In this document: positions 23,330-31,564 of the stretch, piece by piece
Layout of the letters: each line of letters begins with the position of its first letter
Position numbering within the stretch: position 1 is the stretch's first letter
From: Rhizobium freirei PRF 81
GTDB taxonomy: Bacteria; Pseudomonadota; Alphaproteobacteria; Rhizobiales; Rhizobiaceae
NCBI RefSeq assembly: GCF_000359745.1
Contig: NZ_AQHN01000002.1
Coordinates: 1-42,360, forward strand
DNA: 42,360 nucleotides
Direction: 5' to 3'
Position numbers and translations under genes: made by a program
The notes under the pieces: generated by a model
Told to the model about the DNA's origin: nothing
The model's database searches: none
Seen by the model: only the letters and a program-made list of their open reading frames with translations

Positions 23330-24029
23330 AGCGTTCAAACTCAAGCTCAGCGGTGTATCGAGCGGATATGGCGCGGTCGATGTCGTCAACGGTGTGTCGC
23401 TCGCCATCCGGTCGGGGGAGATATTCGCGCTGATGGGCAAGAACGGCATGGGCAAGACGACGCTACTGAAGACGATTCTTGGTTTCCTGCGTGTCGGCGA
23501 AGGCAAGATCGAGGTAGACGGCACCGCGATCACCGGCAGGAAGCCCGCGGAGTTGATCGCCTCCGGTATCGGCTACGTCCCCCAGGAGCTGCCGCTGTTT
23601 CAGGATCTTTCCATCCGCGACAATCTGCGCCTGGCGCTGAAAAGCGATCGGGACCTGGCATCCGCGCTGGACCGGGTTTACGGCTATTTCCCGTTCCTGG
23701 AGGACCGCTTGGCGCAGAAGGCCGGAACCCTGTCGGGCGGGGAACAGAAGATGCTGATCCTGGCGCGTGCACTGATGCTGCGGCCAAAGGTGCTCCTGAT
23801 TGATGAAGTCTCCGAGGGCCTGCAACCTTCCGTCGTCCACAACATCGCCAACGCATTGAGGGACGATCGTGAGAAGCGCGGCACGACCATCCTTCTGGTC
23901 GAGCAGAACCTGGACTTCGCCCTTTCGGTGGCGGATCGCTGGGCTATTCTCAAACTCGGGACGATCGAGGACGAAAGTTCCAATGGTCTCGATAGCCGCG
24001 GCCGCGTTCTGCAGCATCTGAAGATCTAG
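23322..24029 (+). CDS. LivF/UrtE-type ABC ATP-binding protein
   Basis: This is the second ATPase of the importer (235 aa). The Walker A is GKNGMGKTT, the Q-loop is GYVPQELPLFQDLSIRDNL, the signature is LSGGEQKMLILARALM, the Walker B is VLLIDEVSEGLQPSVV and the H-loop region is ILLVEQNLDFAL. In the LivF branch the usual His in that loop is often Gln, as here. ISEVxEGLQPS is typical of LivF/UrtE. The start overlaps the upstream fusion gene by 8 bases (ATG 23322, stop 23327-23329). It should pair with the LivG half of the fusion to power the LivH/LivM channel. Confidence 0.92.
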   Translation: MDEAFKLKLSGVSSGYGAVDVVNGVSLAIRSGEIFALMGKNGMGKTTLLKTILGFLRVGEGKIEVDGTAITGRKPAELIASGIGYVPQELPLFQDLSIRDNLRLALKSDRDLASALDRVYGYFPFLEDRLAQKAGTLSGGEQKMLILARALMLRPKVLLIDEVSEGLQPSVVHNIANALRDDREKRGTTILLVEQNLDFALSVADRWAILKLGTIEDESSNGLDSRGRVLQHLKI

Positions 24030-24040
24030 GGAACAGGCAC

Positions 24041-25201
24041 GTGCAAGACCGGTGGAATGCATTCATGCCCTATCCCGATGCATATGTCGGGCATGCGGCC
24101 ATGGGCCCGCTTTCTGGCCATCGCTTGGCGGTCAAGGATCTTTTCGATGTTGCCGGCTATCCAACGGCGGCCGGCAATGCTGTGTTGCTTGCCGCCTCCG
24201 GCGTCAAGACATCGACGGCACCCCTGGTCCAGAGGATTTTGGGTGCAGGCGCCCGGTTCGTAGGCAAGACCAATACCGACGAACTTGCCTATTCCCTTAT
24301 CGGCGGCAATATCCATTTCGGTATGCCGATCAATCCTTCCGATCCTAACCTAATTCCGGGCGGCTCGTCGTCGGGCTCGGCCGTCGCGGTTGCCGCAGGC
24401 CTTGCGGATATCGGCCTTGGAACGGATACGTCCGGCTCCATCCGACTGCCGGCCGCCATCAACGGTCTCGTTGGCTGGCGGCCGACACACGGAAGCCTCG
24501 ACATTGGAGGATTGCATCCCCTTGCGCCGAGCTTCGATGTCCCGGGTTTTATGACGAGAAGCCTGGAGTCGATGGTCGCACTCATGAGTGCCGTCGGGGT
24601 ACCTACGGCAGACGATCGCCTGTCGTCTGTTCTTATCGTCGAGAATATCTTTGATAGCATCGAAGACGATACGGCAGACGAAACGATCGCCCTCCTTCGG
24701 TCGGCGGCCATCCCTGTTCGCGTAGCAGGCAGCATTGGCTCCTTCAGCTTAGAGGAACTTGCTGCTGCATTCGTCACTGTTCTTCAAAAGGAAGCCTGGG
24801 AAAGCAACAGATCCATTTTCGAGCGAAGCCCGCAGGCTATCGCACCAGACATCGCCGCGCGTCTTCTGTCAGGATCGCGTTTGGACGTCGGAGAGGTGCG
24901 CGAGGCGCGTCGGGTTCGAGAGCACTTCTCAAGAGAGATCGACCGATTATTCCGTGACGATGTGGTTGTGGTACTTCCGACATTGACGATGAGCCCGCCA
25001 AAGCGGGATGCCGCACCGGAAAGCTTCGCAGCGTTTCGTTCCGCCTGCATCAAGCTTCTCTGCCTGTCAGGCCTAAGCGGTTGTCCGCAACTGACGTTTC
25101 CACTCGCCAGTTCCGGCAGGAATATTTCGTTGTCGCTGCTCGGCGCAAGAAGTGCAGACAGGATGCTAATGACTGTGGGGAAACGATTGCGTGTTGAGTG
25201 A
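24041..25201 (+). CDS. amidase-signature family hydrolase
   Basis: This is a cytoplasmic amidase (386 aa) with the Ser-cisSer-Lys triad in place: K32 (AVKDLFDV), S109 (GGSSSGSAVAVA) and S133 (DTSGSIRLPA). It has the usual amidase core, but at 386 residues it is shorter than most family members, lacking the longer C-terminal part of enzymes such as GatA. GTG 24041 is used, with AGGGA upstream; an ATG at 24065 is possible. It is 11 bases after the livF-type gene and is the last gene of the amide operon, so it shares the antitermination control. It may act on the product of the nitrilase-family enzyme or on a second amide bond. The substrate is unknown. Confidence 0.88.
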   Translation: MQDRWNAFMPYPDAYVGHAAMGPLSGHRLAVKDLFDVAGYPTAAGNAVLLAASGVKTSTAPLVQRILGAGARFVGKTNTDELAYSLIGGNIHFGMPINPSDPNLIPGGSSSGSAVAVAAGLADIGLGTDTSGSIRLPAAINGLVGWRPTHGSLDIGGLHPLAPSFDVPGFMTRSLESMVALMSAVGVPTADDRLSSVLIVENIFDSIEDDTADETIALLRSAAIPVRVAGSIGSFSLEELAAAFVTVLQKEAWESNRSIFERSPQAIAPDIAARLLSGSRLDVGEVREARRVREHFSREIDRLFRDDVVVVLPTLTMSPPKRDAAPESFAAFRSACIKLLCLSGLSGCPQLTFPLASSGRNISLSLLGARSADRMLMTVGKRLRVE

Positions 25202-25347
25202 AAAGCAAAGACCATCTCAGAAAACGGACGGGTCGCTGTTCGCTCGAAAACATTGGAAAACTTAAGAGTAGTCAAATTAGTGCGCAGAGATATGTTGCAT
25301 CTCGCGCCTGATGGTCGTCGGTTCTGATCTTTTCAAGAGCATTAAAG

Positions 25348-26034
25348 TTAAATGACCTTGCGAACTTCCTGTTCGAAACTGAGAACATGGTGCAAGGCGA
25401 TCTGCTCAGCAGTATCGGCATCTCCGCGGCAGACGGCCTCCAGCATAAGGATCTGCTCCTGCACGACCTTATCGAGTTCCGGCGCCAGTTCCGGAAACCG
25501 GCGCATCGCGACATGGAGAATCCGGAGCGAAAGATTGTGGTAGTGGTCGAGCGTATCGAACAGATACCGGTTCTTGGCGCACCGATAGATGAACCGATGA
25601 ATACGCCGGTCGAGCGCAAGTAGCGCATCCAGTTCCGATGGGAGAGAAAGCGCCTTTAGCGCTTCAATCAGTTCGCCGGCTTCGCGGCGCTCCGGCTCGC
25701 GCCGCCGCTCCGCCGCCAGCCGGGTTGCCCAGGATTCGATCCGTGCTCTTGCCTCGTAGATCGCCGTTAGATCGCTGATGTCGATCCTGCTGACGAAGGT
25801 GCCGCGGCGTGCATTGACATCGACAAAACCGTCGCGTTGCAGCCGCAGGAAGGCTTCGCGGACAGGTGTACGGCCAACGTCGAGCCGTCGCATCACGTCG
25901 TTTTCCTTCAGGATGGTACCTGGTGCCAGCTGCACCGTGATGATGTCTTCGCGCAGCTGCAAATAGGTGCGTTCGGCCAAAGTCAGCGACGCTTCCGGGT
26001 CGTCGAGCATCTCCTCCGACATCCAAGTGTCCAT
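25348..26034 (-). CDS. GntR family regulator, FCD subfamily
   Basis: An N-terminal winged helix-turn-helix reads LTLAERTYLQLREDIITVQL, then ENDVMRRLDVGRTPVREAFLRLQRDGFVDV. It is followed by an all-helical FCD effector domain with the metal-binding histidine pattern (DRRIHRFIY, LDHYHNLSLRIL and ALHHVLSFEQEV). Such repressors sense small organic acids or amino-acid breakdown products. It is divergent from the amino-acid importer and oxidase genes and probably represses them. The start is uncertain: ATG 26034 (AGGTGG just upstream) is used, but GTG 26085, ATG 26049 and ATG 26022 are in frame. The homology begins after residue 18 of this choice. Confidence 0.85.
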   Translation of the reverse strand: MDTWMSEEMLDDPEASLTLAERTYLQLREDIITVQLAPGTILKENDVMRRLDVGRTPVREAFLRLQRDGFVDVNARRGTFVSRIDISDLTAIYEARARIESWATRLAAERRREPERREAGELIEALKALSLPSELDALLALDRRIHRFIYRCAKNRYLFDTLDHYHNLSLRILHVAMRRFPELAPELDKVVQEQILMLEAVCRGDADTAEQIALHHVLSFEQEVRKVI

Positions 26035-26113
26035 CCACCTCGTCTCCATCCTGAGAGTGATCCGGAACGCTTCCCATTGAATCACTTGACAACAAGCTTC
26101 GATAATATACGCT

Positions 26114-26125
26114 GTAATATATTAC
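26114..26125. promoter_or_regulatory. perfect 12-bp palindrome, candidate GntR operator
   Basis: GTAATATATTAC lies between the regulator and the importer, 9 bases before the Shine-Dalgarno of the importer gene. The region is very AT-rich and includes TTGACA at 26086-26091, but no -10 at a normal spacing was found. Position and symmetry suggest the regulator's binding site. Confidence 0.45.
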
Positions 26126-26133
26126 AAAAATAT

Positions 26134-26140
26134 AAGGAGG
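26134..26140 (+). promoter_or_regulatory. strong Shine-Dalgarno fixing the binding-protein start
   Basis: AAGGAGG is 6 bases before ATG 26147; the in-frame GTG at 26141 directly abuts it and cannot be used. Confidence 0.75.
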
Positions 26141-26146
26141 GTGACC

Positions 26147-27070
26147 ATGAATAACAACGACATTTTCCTGATTTCCCGCTTCAAACGCGGGGCGACGGCA
26201 ATCCTTGGCTTTAGTCTTGGAATGATTTCCATATCAACGGTTGTAAATGCCGCGGATCTGGAAACGCTGAAGCCGGGCGTATTGCAGGTCGCGATAGAGC
26301 CCTATATGCCCTACACGGCATTGAAGGATGAAAAGCTGGTCGGGCTCGACAGCGACATTCTCGACGCCGTCGCCAAGAAGCTTGGCCTCAAGATCGAGAC
26401 AACGGTGACCGATTTCCCCGGCATGCTCGCCGCGGTACAGTCCCAACGTGCCGACATCACCATCGGCGGCATCGCATGGTCCGATGCGCGTCAGAAGGTT
26501 GGCCTGTTCACCGACCCGCCCTACTATTCGCCGCCGGCCATGGCCGTGCATGGCGATGCTTCCTATCCCGACGTAAAGAGCCTGGAGGGTAAGGCACTCG
26601 GCACGGTGACCGGATATGTCTGGGCCAAGTCGATCGCCGAAGTCCCGAAGGCCGATGCGCGCACCTACCCGGCGGCCGACAGCGTTTTCTCGGATCTTTC
26701 CTCGGGAAGGATCGATGTCGGATTTCTCGATCCGCTGCTGATTATCTATCAGCAACAACAACGACCAGATATGAAGTTCCGGGTTGCCTATCTCAATCCA
26801 CCGACTGCGGAGCAAGTTGCCGCTCATCCGGATTATAAATATTTTCAGCCCTATATGACTGGCTTCTATCTGCCCAAACAGGCTCCGAAACTGACCCAAG
26901 CGATCTCGGACCAGATCGATGCGATGTATAAGGACGGCTCGCTCGCCACGCTCGTGACGAAATGGGGCGGCGATCCCAAGCAGTTCCTGGTCCCGTCGCC
27001 GGATATGGCGGCACAGCGCCGCGGCGTCGACCGTCCGCAGACCTGGTCACCACCATCCGTCACCGATTGA
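26147..27070 (+). CDS. periplasmic amino-acid-binding protein (family 3)
   Basis: The product (307 aa) begins with a longer than usual signal region (residues 1-34, with the hydrophobic run TAILGFSLGMISISTVVNA). The family-3 fold follows: GVLQVAIEPYMPYTALKDEKLVGLDSDILDAVAKKLGL, FPGMLAAVQSQRADITIGGIAWSDARQK, and GKALGTVTGYVWAK. The C-terminal 25 residues after KWGGDPKQFL are an extra tail (rich in Pro, Arg and Gln) beyond the usual fold. It is the first gene of a rightward operon encoding permease, ATPase and amino-acid oxidoreductase, so the substrate is inferred to be an amino acid. The downstream oxidoreductase suggests a D-amino acid or an amine-type compound. Confidence 0.88.
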   Translation: MNNNDIFLISRFKRGATAILGFSLGMISISTVVNAADLETLKPGVLQVAIEPYMPYTALKDEKLVGLDSDILDAVAKKLGLKIETTVTDFPGMLAAVQSQRADITIGGIAWSDARQKVGLFTDPPYYSPPAMAVHGDASYPDVKSLEGKALGTVTGYVWAKSIAEVPKADARTYPAADSVFSDLSSGRIDVGFLDPLLIIYQQQQRPDMKFRVAYLNPPTAEQVAAHPDYKYFQPYMTGFYLPKQAPKLTQAISDQIDAMYKDGSLATLVTKWGGDPKQFLVPSPDMAAQRRGVDRPQTWSPPSVTD

Positions 27071-27085
27071 GTGGGGGGAACGGAC

Positions 27086-27826
27086 ATGAGCTTTTGGCAA
27101 TCTCTTGCTCAATTGTTTCAAGTTCCCTGGAGCGACTATGCGGGCAATCTCGGCGGGGGTCTTTTGCGGACCCTTGCCTATACGGCGTCCAGTTTCGTTG
27201 GGGCAGCGATCTTGGGGCTGGTGCTTGCCTTGATGCGCCGCAATCGGTTGCGCATCCTGCGGCTGCCGGCCACCATCTACACCGAAGTCTTCAAGAATGT
27301 GCCCTTGCTTGCCATCATCTTCGTCACCTACTTCGGCTTGCCATCGGTCGGGATCAGATTCAGCGTTTTCGTGGCCGGCGTGCTGAGCCTGGTGTTGTTC
27401 TATGCGGCCTATCTCTCGGAAATCTTTCGAGCTGCCATTGCGGGCATTCATTCGGGCCAGAACGAGGCGGCGCATGCACTGGGTCTTGGCCGTGCCACCA
27501 CGTTCGGTCATGTGATCCTGCCGCAGGCACTCCGCCTTGCACTGCCGGGCACCAATACGATGTTCGTCGACCTTCTGAAATCGACGTCGCTGCTGGTGAC
27601 CATCTCTGCAGCGGAGCTGATGACCAGGGCGCAACTGATTGCTTCGGAGACGTTTCGGTCACTTGAAGTCTATCTGGTGATTGCGATGATCTATTTCGCC
27701 GTTTGCTATCCCGTCTCGCAATGCCTTCTCTGGCTCGAGCGCACCATACATGCGGGCATACCCCTGTCGTTTGGCCGCAGGCGGCGGCTCCGCCTGGCGA
27801 GAGCCTTGATTCAAACGGGAGGCTAG
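27086..27826 (+). CDS. polar amino-acid ABC transporter permease
   Basis: This inner-membrane permease (246 aa) has the family loop SEIFRAAIAGIHSGQNEAAHALGLGRATTFGHVILPQALRLALPG contacting the ATPase. There are hydrophobic helices near residues 22-52, 70-115 and 190-220, and a basic C-terminal tail. ATG 27086 has GGGGGA 6 bases before it; the upstream ATG frame extension is not needed. Only one permease gene is present, so the channel is probably a homodimer, unlike the two-permease system at 3.8-5.2 kb. Confidence 0.9.
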   Translation: MSFWQSLAQLFQVPWSDYAGNLGGGLLRTLAYTASSFVGAAILGLVLALMRRNRLRILRLPATIYTEVFKNVPLLAIIFVTYFGLPSVGIRFSVFVAGVLSLVLFYAAYLSEIFRAAIAGIHSGQNEAAHALGLGRATTFGHVILPQALRLALPGTNTMFVDLLKSTSLLVTISAAELMTRAQLIASETFRSLEVYLVIAMIYFAVCYPVSQCLLWLERTIHAGIPLSFGRRRRLRLARALIQTGG

Positions 27827-27830
27827 ACGA

Positions 27831-28631
27831 ATGGCTCAGATAGCAGTCGAAGCAAAGCGCCATGTGACCACGGCCGACAACACCGCCGCGATCAAGATCA
27901 GGGGGCTTCGAAAATCCTTCGACGGAAGGCTGGTGCTCGACGGCATACACCTCGATGTTCCACGCGGACGGATTGTCAGCATCATCGGGCAGAGCGGCGG
28001 TGGCAAGACGACGCTCATGCGCTGCGTGAATTTGCTTGAGCAGCCCGAAGATGGCGCCATCGAAATAAACGGTGAAGTGATCTTTTTAAATGGAACGGTG
28101 ATCTGCAAGGACCTTGCAAAGCTGCGCCAGCGGGTCGGTATGGTGTTTCAGCGCTTCAATCTGTTTCCGCATCTGACTGCGGTGGAAAATGTTGTCCTCG
28201 CGCAGATGCACGCGGCGGCCGTCGGCGAGCGTGAGGCGGTGGAGCGTGCCGTGCGGTTGCTGACCCGGGTTGGCCTTGTACACCGGGCACTGGCTTATCC
28301 CGAGCAAATGTCAGGCGGCGAGCAGCAGCGCGTTGCGATTGCGCGCGCTCTCGCGCTCTCGCCGACCGTGCTCCTGTTTGACGAGCCGACCTCTGCGCTC
28401 GATCCGGAATCGACCGGCGAAGTGCTGCGTGTGATGCGCGAACTTGCAAGGGATGGGATGACGATGATCATCGTCACGCATGAACTCCCATTTGCCCGGG
28501 AGGTATCGGATTGGGTCGTCTTCATCGACGGCGGTCGGATTATCGAGCAGGGTCCGGCTGCGGACGTGCTCGACAATCCCAGGGAGCCTCGAACCGTTGC
28601 CTATGTCGCAAGATACGCAAAACCAGGTTGA
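27831..28631 (+). CDS. polar amino-acid ABC transporter ATP-binding protein
   Basis: This is the ATPase (266 aa) of the importer. The Walker A is GQSGGGKTT, the Q-loop is GMVFQRFNLFPHLTAVENV, the signature is MSGGEQQRVAIARAL, the Walker B is VLLFDEPTSALDPEST and the H-loop is IIVTHEL. An N-terminal extension of about 20 residues precedes the first strand. It starts 4 bases after the permease stop. The pattern places it in the GlnQ/HisP branch but not specifically in the opine-type subgroup seen in the left-hand system. Confidence 0.92.
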   Translation: MAQIAVEAKRHVTTADNTAAIKIRGLRKSFDGRLVLDGIHLDVPRGRIVSIIGQSGGGKTTLMRCVNLLEQPEDGAIEINGEVIFLNGTVICKDLAKLRQRVGMVFQRFNLFPHLTAVENVVLAQMHAAAVGEREAVERAVRLLTRVGLVHRALAYPEQMSGGEQQRVAIARALALSPTVLLFDEPTSALDPESTGEVLRVMRELARDGMTMIIVTHELPFAREVSDWVVFIDGGRIIEQGPAADVLDNPREPRTVAYVARYAKPG

Positions 28632-28700
28632 GCGCGACGATTCCAACCGTGCCGGCCCGGTGTTTCCGACTGCGCCGGTGACTGCTTTTCTCTGAAAAAT

Positions 28701-29903
28701 ATGGATGAAATGAAACGGATTTCGACAGATATCACCGTCGTGGGCGGCGGCGTCATTGGTCTTGCGATCGCCCTCCGGCTTCGCGCCGATGGGCGCGAGG
28801 TTATCGTCATTGAACCGAACGAGCCCGGTTCAGGTGCTTCCTATGGCAATGCGGGGACTGTGGCGGACTACGCTATCATCCCAGTCGGAACCCCATCGGT
28901 GCTTCGAAATTTCCTGTCGCTTATCCTTAGTCCGGATAGTCCTTTGGCCGTCCGAACATCGGCGTTGCCGACCCTGTTTCCTTGGCTTGCCCGGTTTGCT
29001 TACGAGTCTCTCCCACATCGCTATCGCGAAAATGCCGGCCGGATCGCCGAGCTTGTTTCAGATGCCGCCTCCGCCTGGATGGAGTTCGCCTCGGAGATAA
29101 ACGCGTCGAACTTTCTGTCCGCAAAGGGTTGTCTCTATCTCTATGAGACGCGAAAGGCGTTCAAAGCGGCTGGCGCGGACATAGAGCTGCGTCGCAGCTA
29201 TGGCGTTTCGCAAGAACTTCTCTCGGCCGGCGAGGTGACCGGCCTCGAGCCTCGCTTCACAGGATTCGAAGGCGGGGTTTTCTTCCCGAATGCCATCAAT
29301 CTCAGCGATCCGGGCGAGGTGATGCGCCTCCTGACTTCAGCCGTGAAGCGGGCAGGCGTGGAATTCGTTCCGGCATCGGCGACCGACATCCTGCGCGAGC
29401 GAAGCGGCCTGCGTATCACAGCTTCGGCTTATGAGCTGCGCGCCCGCACGGTCGTCATTGCTGCCGGTGCCCACTCGCGCAAACTGGCTGCATCGCTCGG
29501 CGATCCCGTGCAGCTTGATACCGAACGTGGCTATCATATTGAATATGACATGCCGGGATTGCCGATCGAGCGGCCGGTCTGCCCGACCGCCCATGGCTTT
29601 TATTTTTGCCCGATGCAGGGGCGGCTGCGTGTTGCCGGCCTGGTGGAGCTCGGCGGATTGACGGCTCCCGGGAATCCGCGGCTTACGCAAGCCCTTGTGA
29701 GGAATGCGCGCAGATTCTTCCCCGAACTTGGGGCACCAAGTCGTTGCTGGCTTGGGTTTCGGCCTTCAATGCCCAATTCCGTGCCGGTCATCAGGCCTTC
29801 GAAAGGCGGCAGGGACGTCATTCTCGCCTTCGGACATGGGCACATCGGGTTGACCTTGGCGCCGCGCACGGCGCAACTTGTTAGCGCAATGCTCGCCAAC
29901 TGA
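28701..29903 (+). CDS. FAD-dependent amino-acid oxidoreductase (DadA/DAAO family)
   Basis: The product (400 aa) starts with a dinucleotide-binding fold, ITVVGGGVIGLAIALRLRADGREVIVIE (GxGxxG). It continues with the DadA-type substrate domain (GASYGNAGTVADYAIIPVGTPSVLR and LDTERGYHIEYDMPG). The second FAD contact is CWLGFRPSMPNSVPVIRPS, and the C-terminus holds FGHGHIGLTLAPRTAQLV. DadA-family enzymes oxidise D-amino acids or related amines to keto acids, passing electrons to the respiratory chain. It lies 69 bases after the ATPase and ends the operon, so it probably degrades the imported compound. The start ATG has no strong ribosome-binding site; ATG 28710 is an alternative. Confidence 0.87.
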   Translation: MDEMKRISTDITVVGGGVIGLAIALRLRADGREVIVIEPNEPGSGASYGNAGTVADYAIIPVGTPSVLRNFLSLILSPDSPLAVRTSALPTLFPWLARFAYESLPHRYRENAGRIAELVSDAASAWMEFASEINASNFLSAKGCLYLYETRKAFKAAGADIELRRSYGVSQELLSAGEVTGLEPRFTGFEGGVFFPNAINLSDPGEVMRLLTSAVKRAGVEFVPASATDILRERSGLRITASAYELRARTVVIAAGAHSRKLAASLGDPVQLDTERGYHIEYDMPGLPIERPVCPTAHGFYFCPMQGRLRVAGLVELGGLTAPGNPRLTQALVRNARRFFPELGAPSRCWLGFRPSMPNSVPVIRPSKGGRDVILAFGHGHIGLTLAPRTAQLVSAMLAN

Positions 29904-30135
29904 TCGCGCAGTCTCCCGGCAATTTCTGATTACATCGAGAAGTTCGGAGTTCTAGTTTTAAACATTAGTCGCGATCGATTTCGATGCGAAGGTCGCGGAT
30001 CAACGCTTCGCGCTTGGCGAGCGCGTCGATCGCTCCGTCGGCCAGCGCTCGGGCGGAGCATGGGTTCGAGTCCTTTCAGCTGCACGTAATTCTGCTTCGC
30101 CCTAGTCGAGTAAAATAGCCGAAGGGCAGCGCCTG
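29904..30135. other. 232-bp spacer between the DadA-type and MFS genes
   Basis: Both neighbouring genes end here. No terminator was seen. On the minus strand the frame reading ARALADGAIDALAKREALIRDLRIEIDRD ends near 29966 and looks like a short coding remnant, without a start codon that I can support. A tRNA-like T-arm string, GGGTTCGAGTCC, occurs near 30061-30072 but does not pair properly (see rejected items). Confidence 0.35.
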
Positions 30136-31311
30136 CTACTTCAATCGAAGCGCGATCGGGATCACGCAAAGCACACAGAATGAACTGACCAGGAACGCAT
30201 CGCTGAAGCCGGTATGGTTGGCGACCAGCCCAAGCAATGGACCCGACGCTCCCAGCGCGAGGTCAAGGCAGGCGGTATAGGCACCCATCGCCATACCTCG
30301 ACTCTGCGGCGGCGCTCGACGGACGGCGTCGGCGCCGAGGGCCGGGAAGACGAGCGCATAGCCGAGGCCGGTCAGGGCGGCGCCGATCGCGGCCAAAACG
30401 ACCGAGGAGGCCAGCCCCATGCATGCAAGGCCAACAACCTCGATCAGGGCGCAGGCAAGGGCGACCCTGGCACCGCCAATCTTGTCGGGCAGGTGGCCGA
30501 ACACAAGGCGGGCAACGATCAGCGCACCGGCATAGGAGGTGAAGGCCAGCCATATAGGCGTCCAGCCGTGGGTGGTGAACAGGAGCGTGGCAAAGGAAAG
30601 AATGACACCGAAGCCGATGCTGCTGAACGCGGCGCCCAGACCCGGCATCCAGATCTTGCCCACGACGGACAGCATGCCGTGGTGTTCCCTGCGTTCGGGC
30701 GTCACACCCTGAAGCAGGGCGACAAGCGCCAGCGTGACCAGCGGGGCGAGGGCGGTGGCGGCCGCGGTTCCCGCGAATCCGTATCGGCCGTAGATCGCCA
30801 CGCCGATTGGCGCGCCGCCGGCGAACGCCGCGAACATTGCCGTGCCCATCCAAGCAATGACCTTGCCGGCATTGGTCGCCCCGACGCGGGCTAGGCCCCA
30901 CACGGTTGCCCCGGTGATGATGAAGCTCTCGGCGGCGCCGAGCACGCCGCGCCCAACCAAAAGCATGATTACCGAGATGGTCGGATTCGGGACGGCGTAG
31001 AGGGACAGGAGATAAATAACGCCTGCCACCGACGAGCCCGCCAGGCCGACGATCACGGCGACTTTCGGGCCGTGGAAGTCACTCGTATGGCCCGACCAGA
31101 AACGCGAGAAAAGGGACGCCGCGAATTGGCTGCCCGTCACACAGCCGACGAGGATGGTGCCGAATCCGAGCGTCTGGTGAACATGCAGCGGCAGCACGGG
31201 CAGGCCGAGGCCGATGACAAGAAACGCGACCAGGACCACGGCCATGATTGGCGTGAGTGCTGCAATGACCGATGGCTTGGACACAGCGAGAGTGGACACG
31301 GCGGCGGTCAT
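30136..31311 (-). CDS. MFS transporter (YfcJ/YhhS-like)
   Basis: This inner-membrane carrier (391 aa) has twelve hydrophobic segments. The cytoplasmic loop 2-3 motif is RFWSGHTSDFHGPKVAVIVG (family A-motif G..SDR.GRR, here in the weaker form GHTSDFHGPK). A matching loop lies in the second half (FGHLPDKIGGARVAL). The length and the AESFIITGATVWGLARVGATNAGKVIAWMGTAMFAAFAGGAPIG region resemble the YfcJ/YhhS group, whose members are probable exporters. It is the last gene of a four-gene leftward operon after the tautomerase (3-base gap), so it may export the operon's product or a toxic intermediate. The substrate is unknown. Confidence 0.88.
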   Translation of the reverse strand: MTAAVSTLAVSKPSVIAALTPIMAVVLVAFLVIGLGLPVLPLHVHQTLGFGTILVGCVTGSQFAASLFSRFWSGHTSDFHGPKVAVIVGLAGSSVAGVIYLLSLYAVPNPTISVIMLLVGRGVLGAAESFIITGATVWGLARVGATNAGKVIAWMGTAMFAAFAGGAPIGVAIYGRYGFAGTAAATALAPLVTLALVALLQGVTPERREHHGMLSVVGKIWMPGLGAAFSSIGFGVILSFATLLFTTHGWTPIWLAFTSYAGALIVARLVFGHLPDKIGGARVALACALIEVVGLACMGLASSVVLAAIGAALTGLGYALVFPALGADAVRRAPPQSRGMAMGAYTACLDLALGASGPLLGLVANHTGFSDAFLVSSFCVLCVIPIALRLK

Positions 31312-31314
31312 GGG

Positions 31315-31551
31315 TCACAAATCCGAAAGCTTATATCCGGGCTGCTTGTAGATCGTACTCGCCTTACCGGTGATGTCCGGCTTGAACACGCTCTCGGCCC
31401 AATCCCTCGGCGCAACATCCTCGATGCCGACCGACACGGAATTGGGCCCGTAGCCAAGGGTCTTAGTGACGGCGCGGGTGATTTCCTCGGCCAAAGCGGA
31501 TTTCTCCGCCTCGGACCGGCCAGCGTACATTTTGACGATAACGTGAGGCAT
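31315..31551 (-). CDS. 4-oxalocrotonate tautomerase family protein (PptA-like)
   Basis: This is a small protein (78 aa) whose N-terminal proline, exposed after Met removal (MPHVIVKMYAG), is the catalytic base of the tautomerase superfamily. The sequence ends SVFKPDITGKASTIYKQPGYKL, very like E. coli PptA/YdcE (77 aa), where RDWAE..Y.PDI is conserved. The reaction is keto-enol tautomerism; the native substrate of this subgroup is not known. GAGGG is present upstream of ATG 31551. It sits between the dehydrogenase and the MFS carrier. Confidence 0.85.
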   Translation of the reverse strand: MPHVIVKMYAGRSEAEKSALAEEITRAVTKTLGYGPNSVSVGIEDVAPRDWAESVFKPDITGKASTIYKQPGYKLSDL

Positions 31552-31564
31552 GGCTCTGCCCTCT

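Noticed and set aside
26086..26120. TTGACA with downstream TAATAT as a sigma-70 promoter for the importer.
   Set aside because: The possible -10 elements are 11 or 23 bases away, outside the usual 16-18 range.
30056..30083. String GGGTTCGAGTCC followed by CTGCAC, like the T-arm and 3' end of a tRNA, possibly an integration site.
   Set aside because: The T-stem does not pair properly (ATGGG against CCTTT), no acceptor partner or anticodon arm is present upstream, and no integrase lies nearby.
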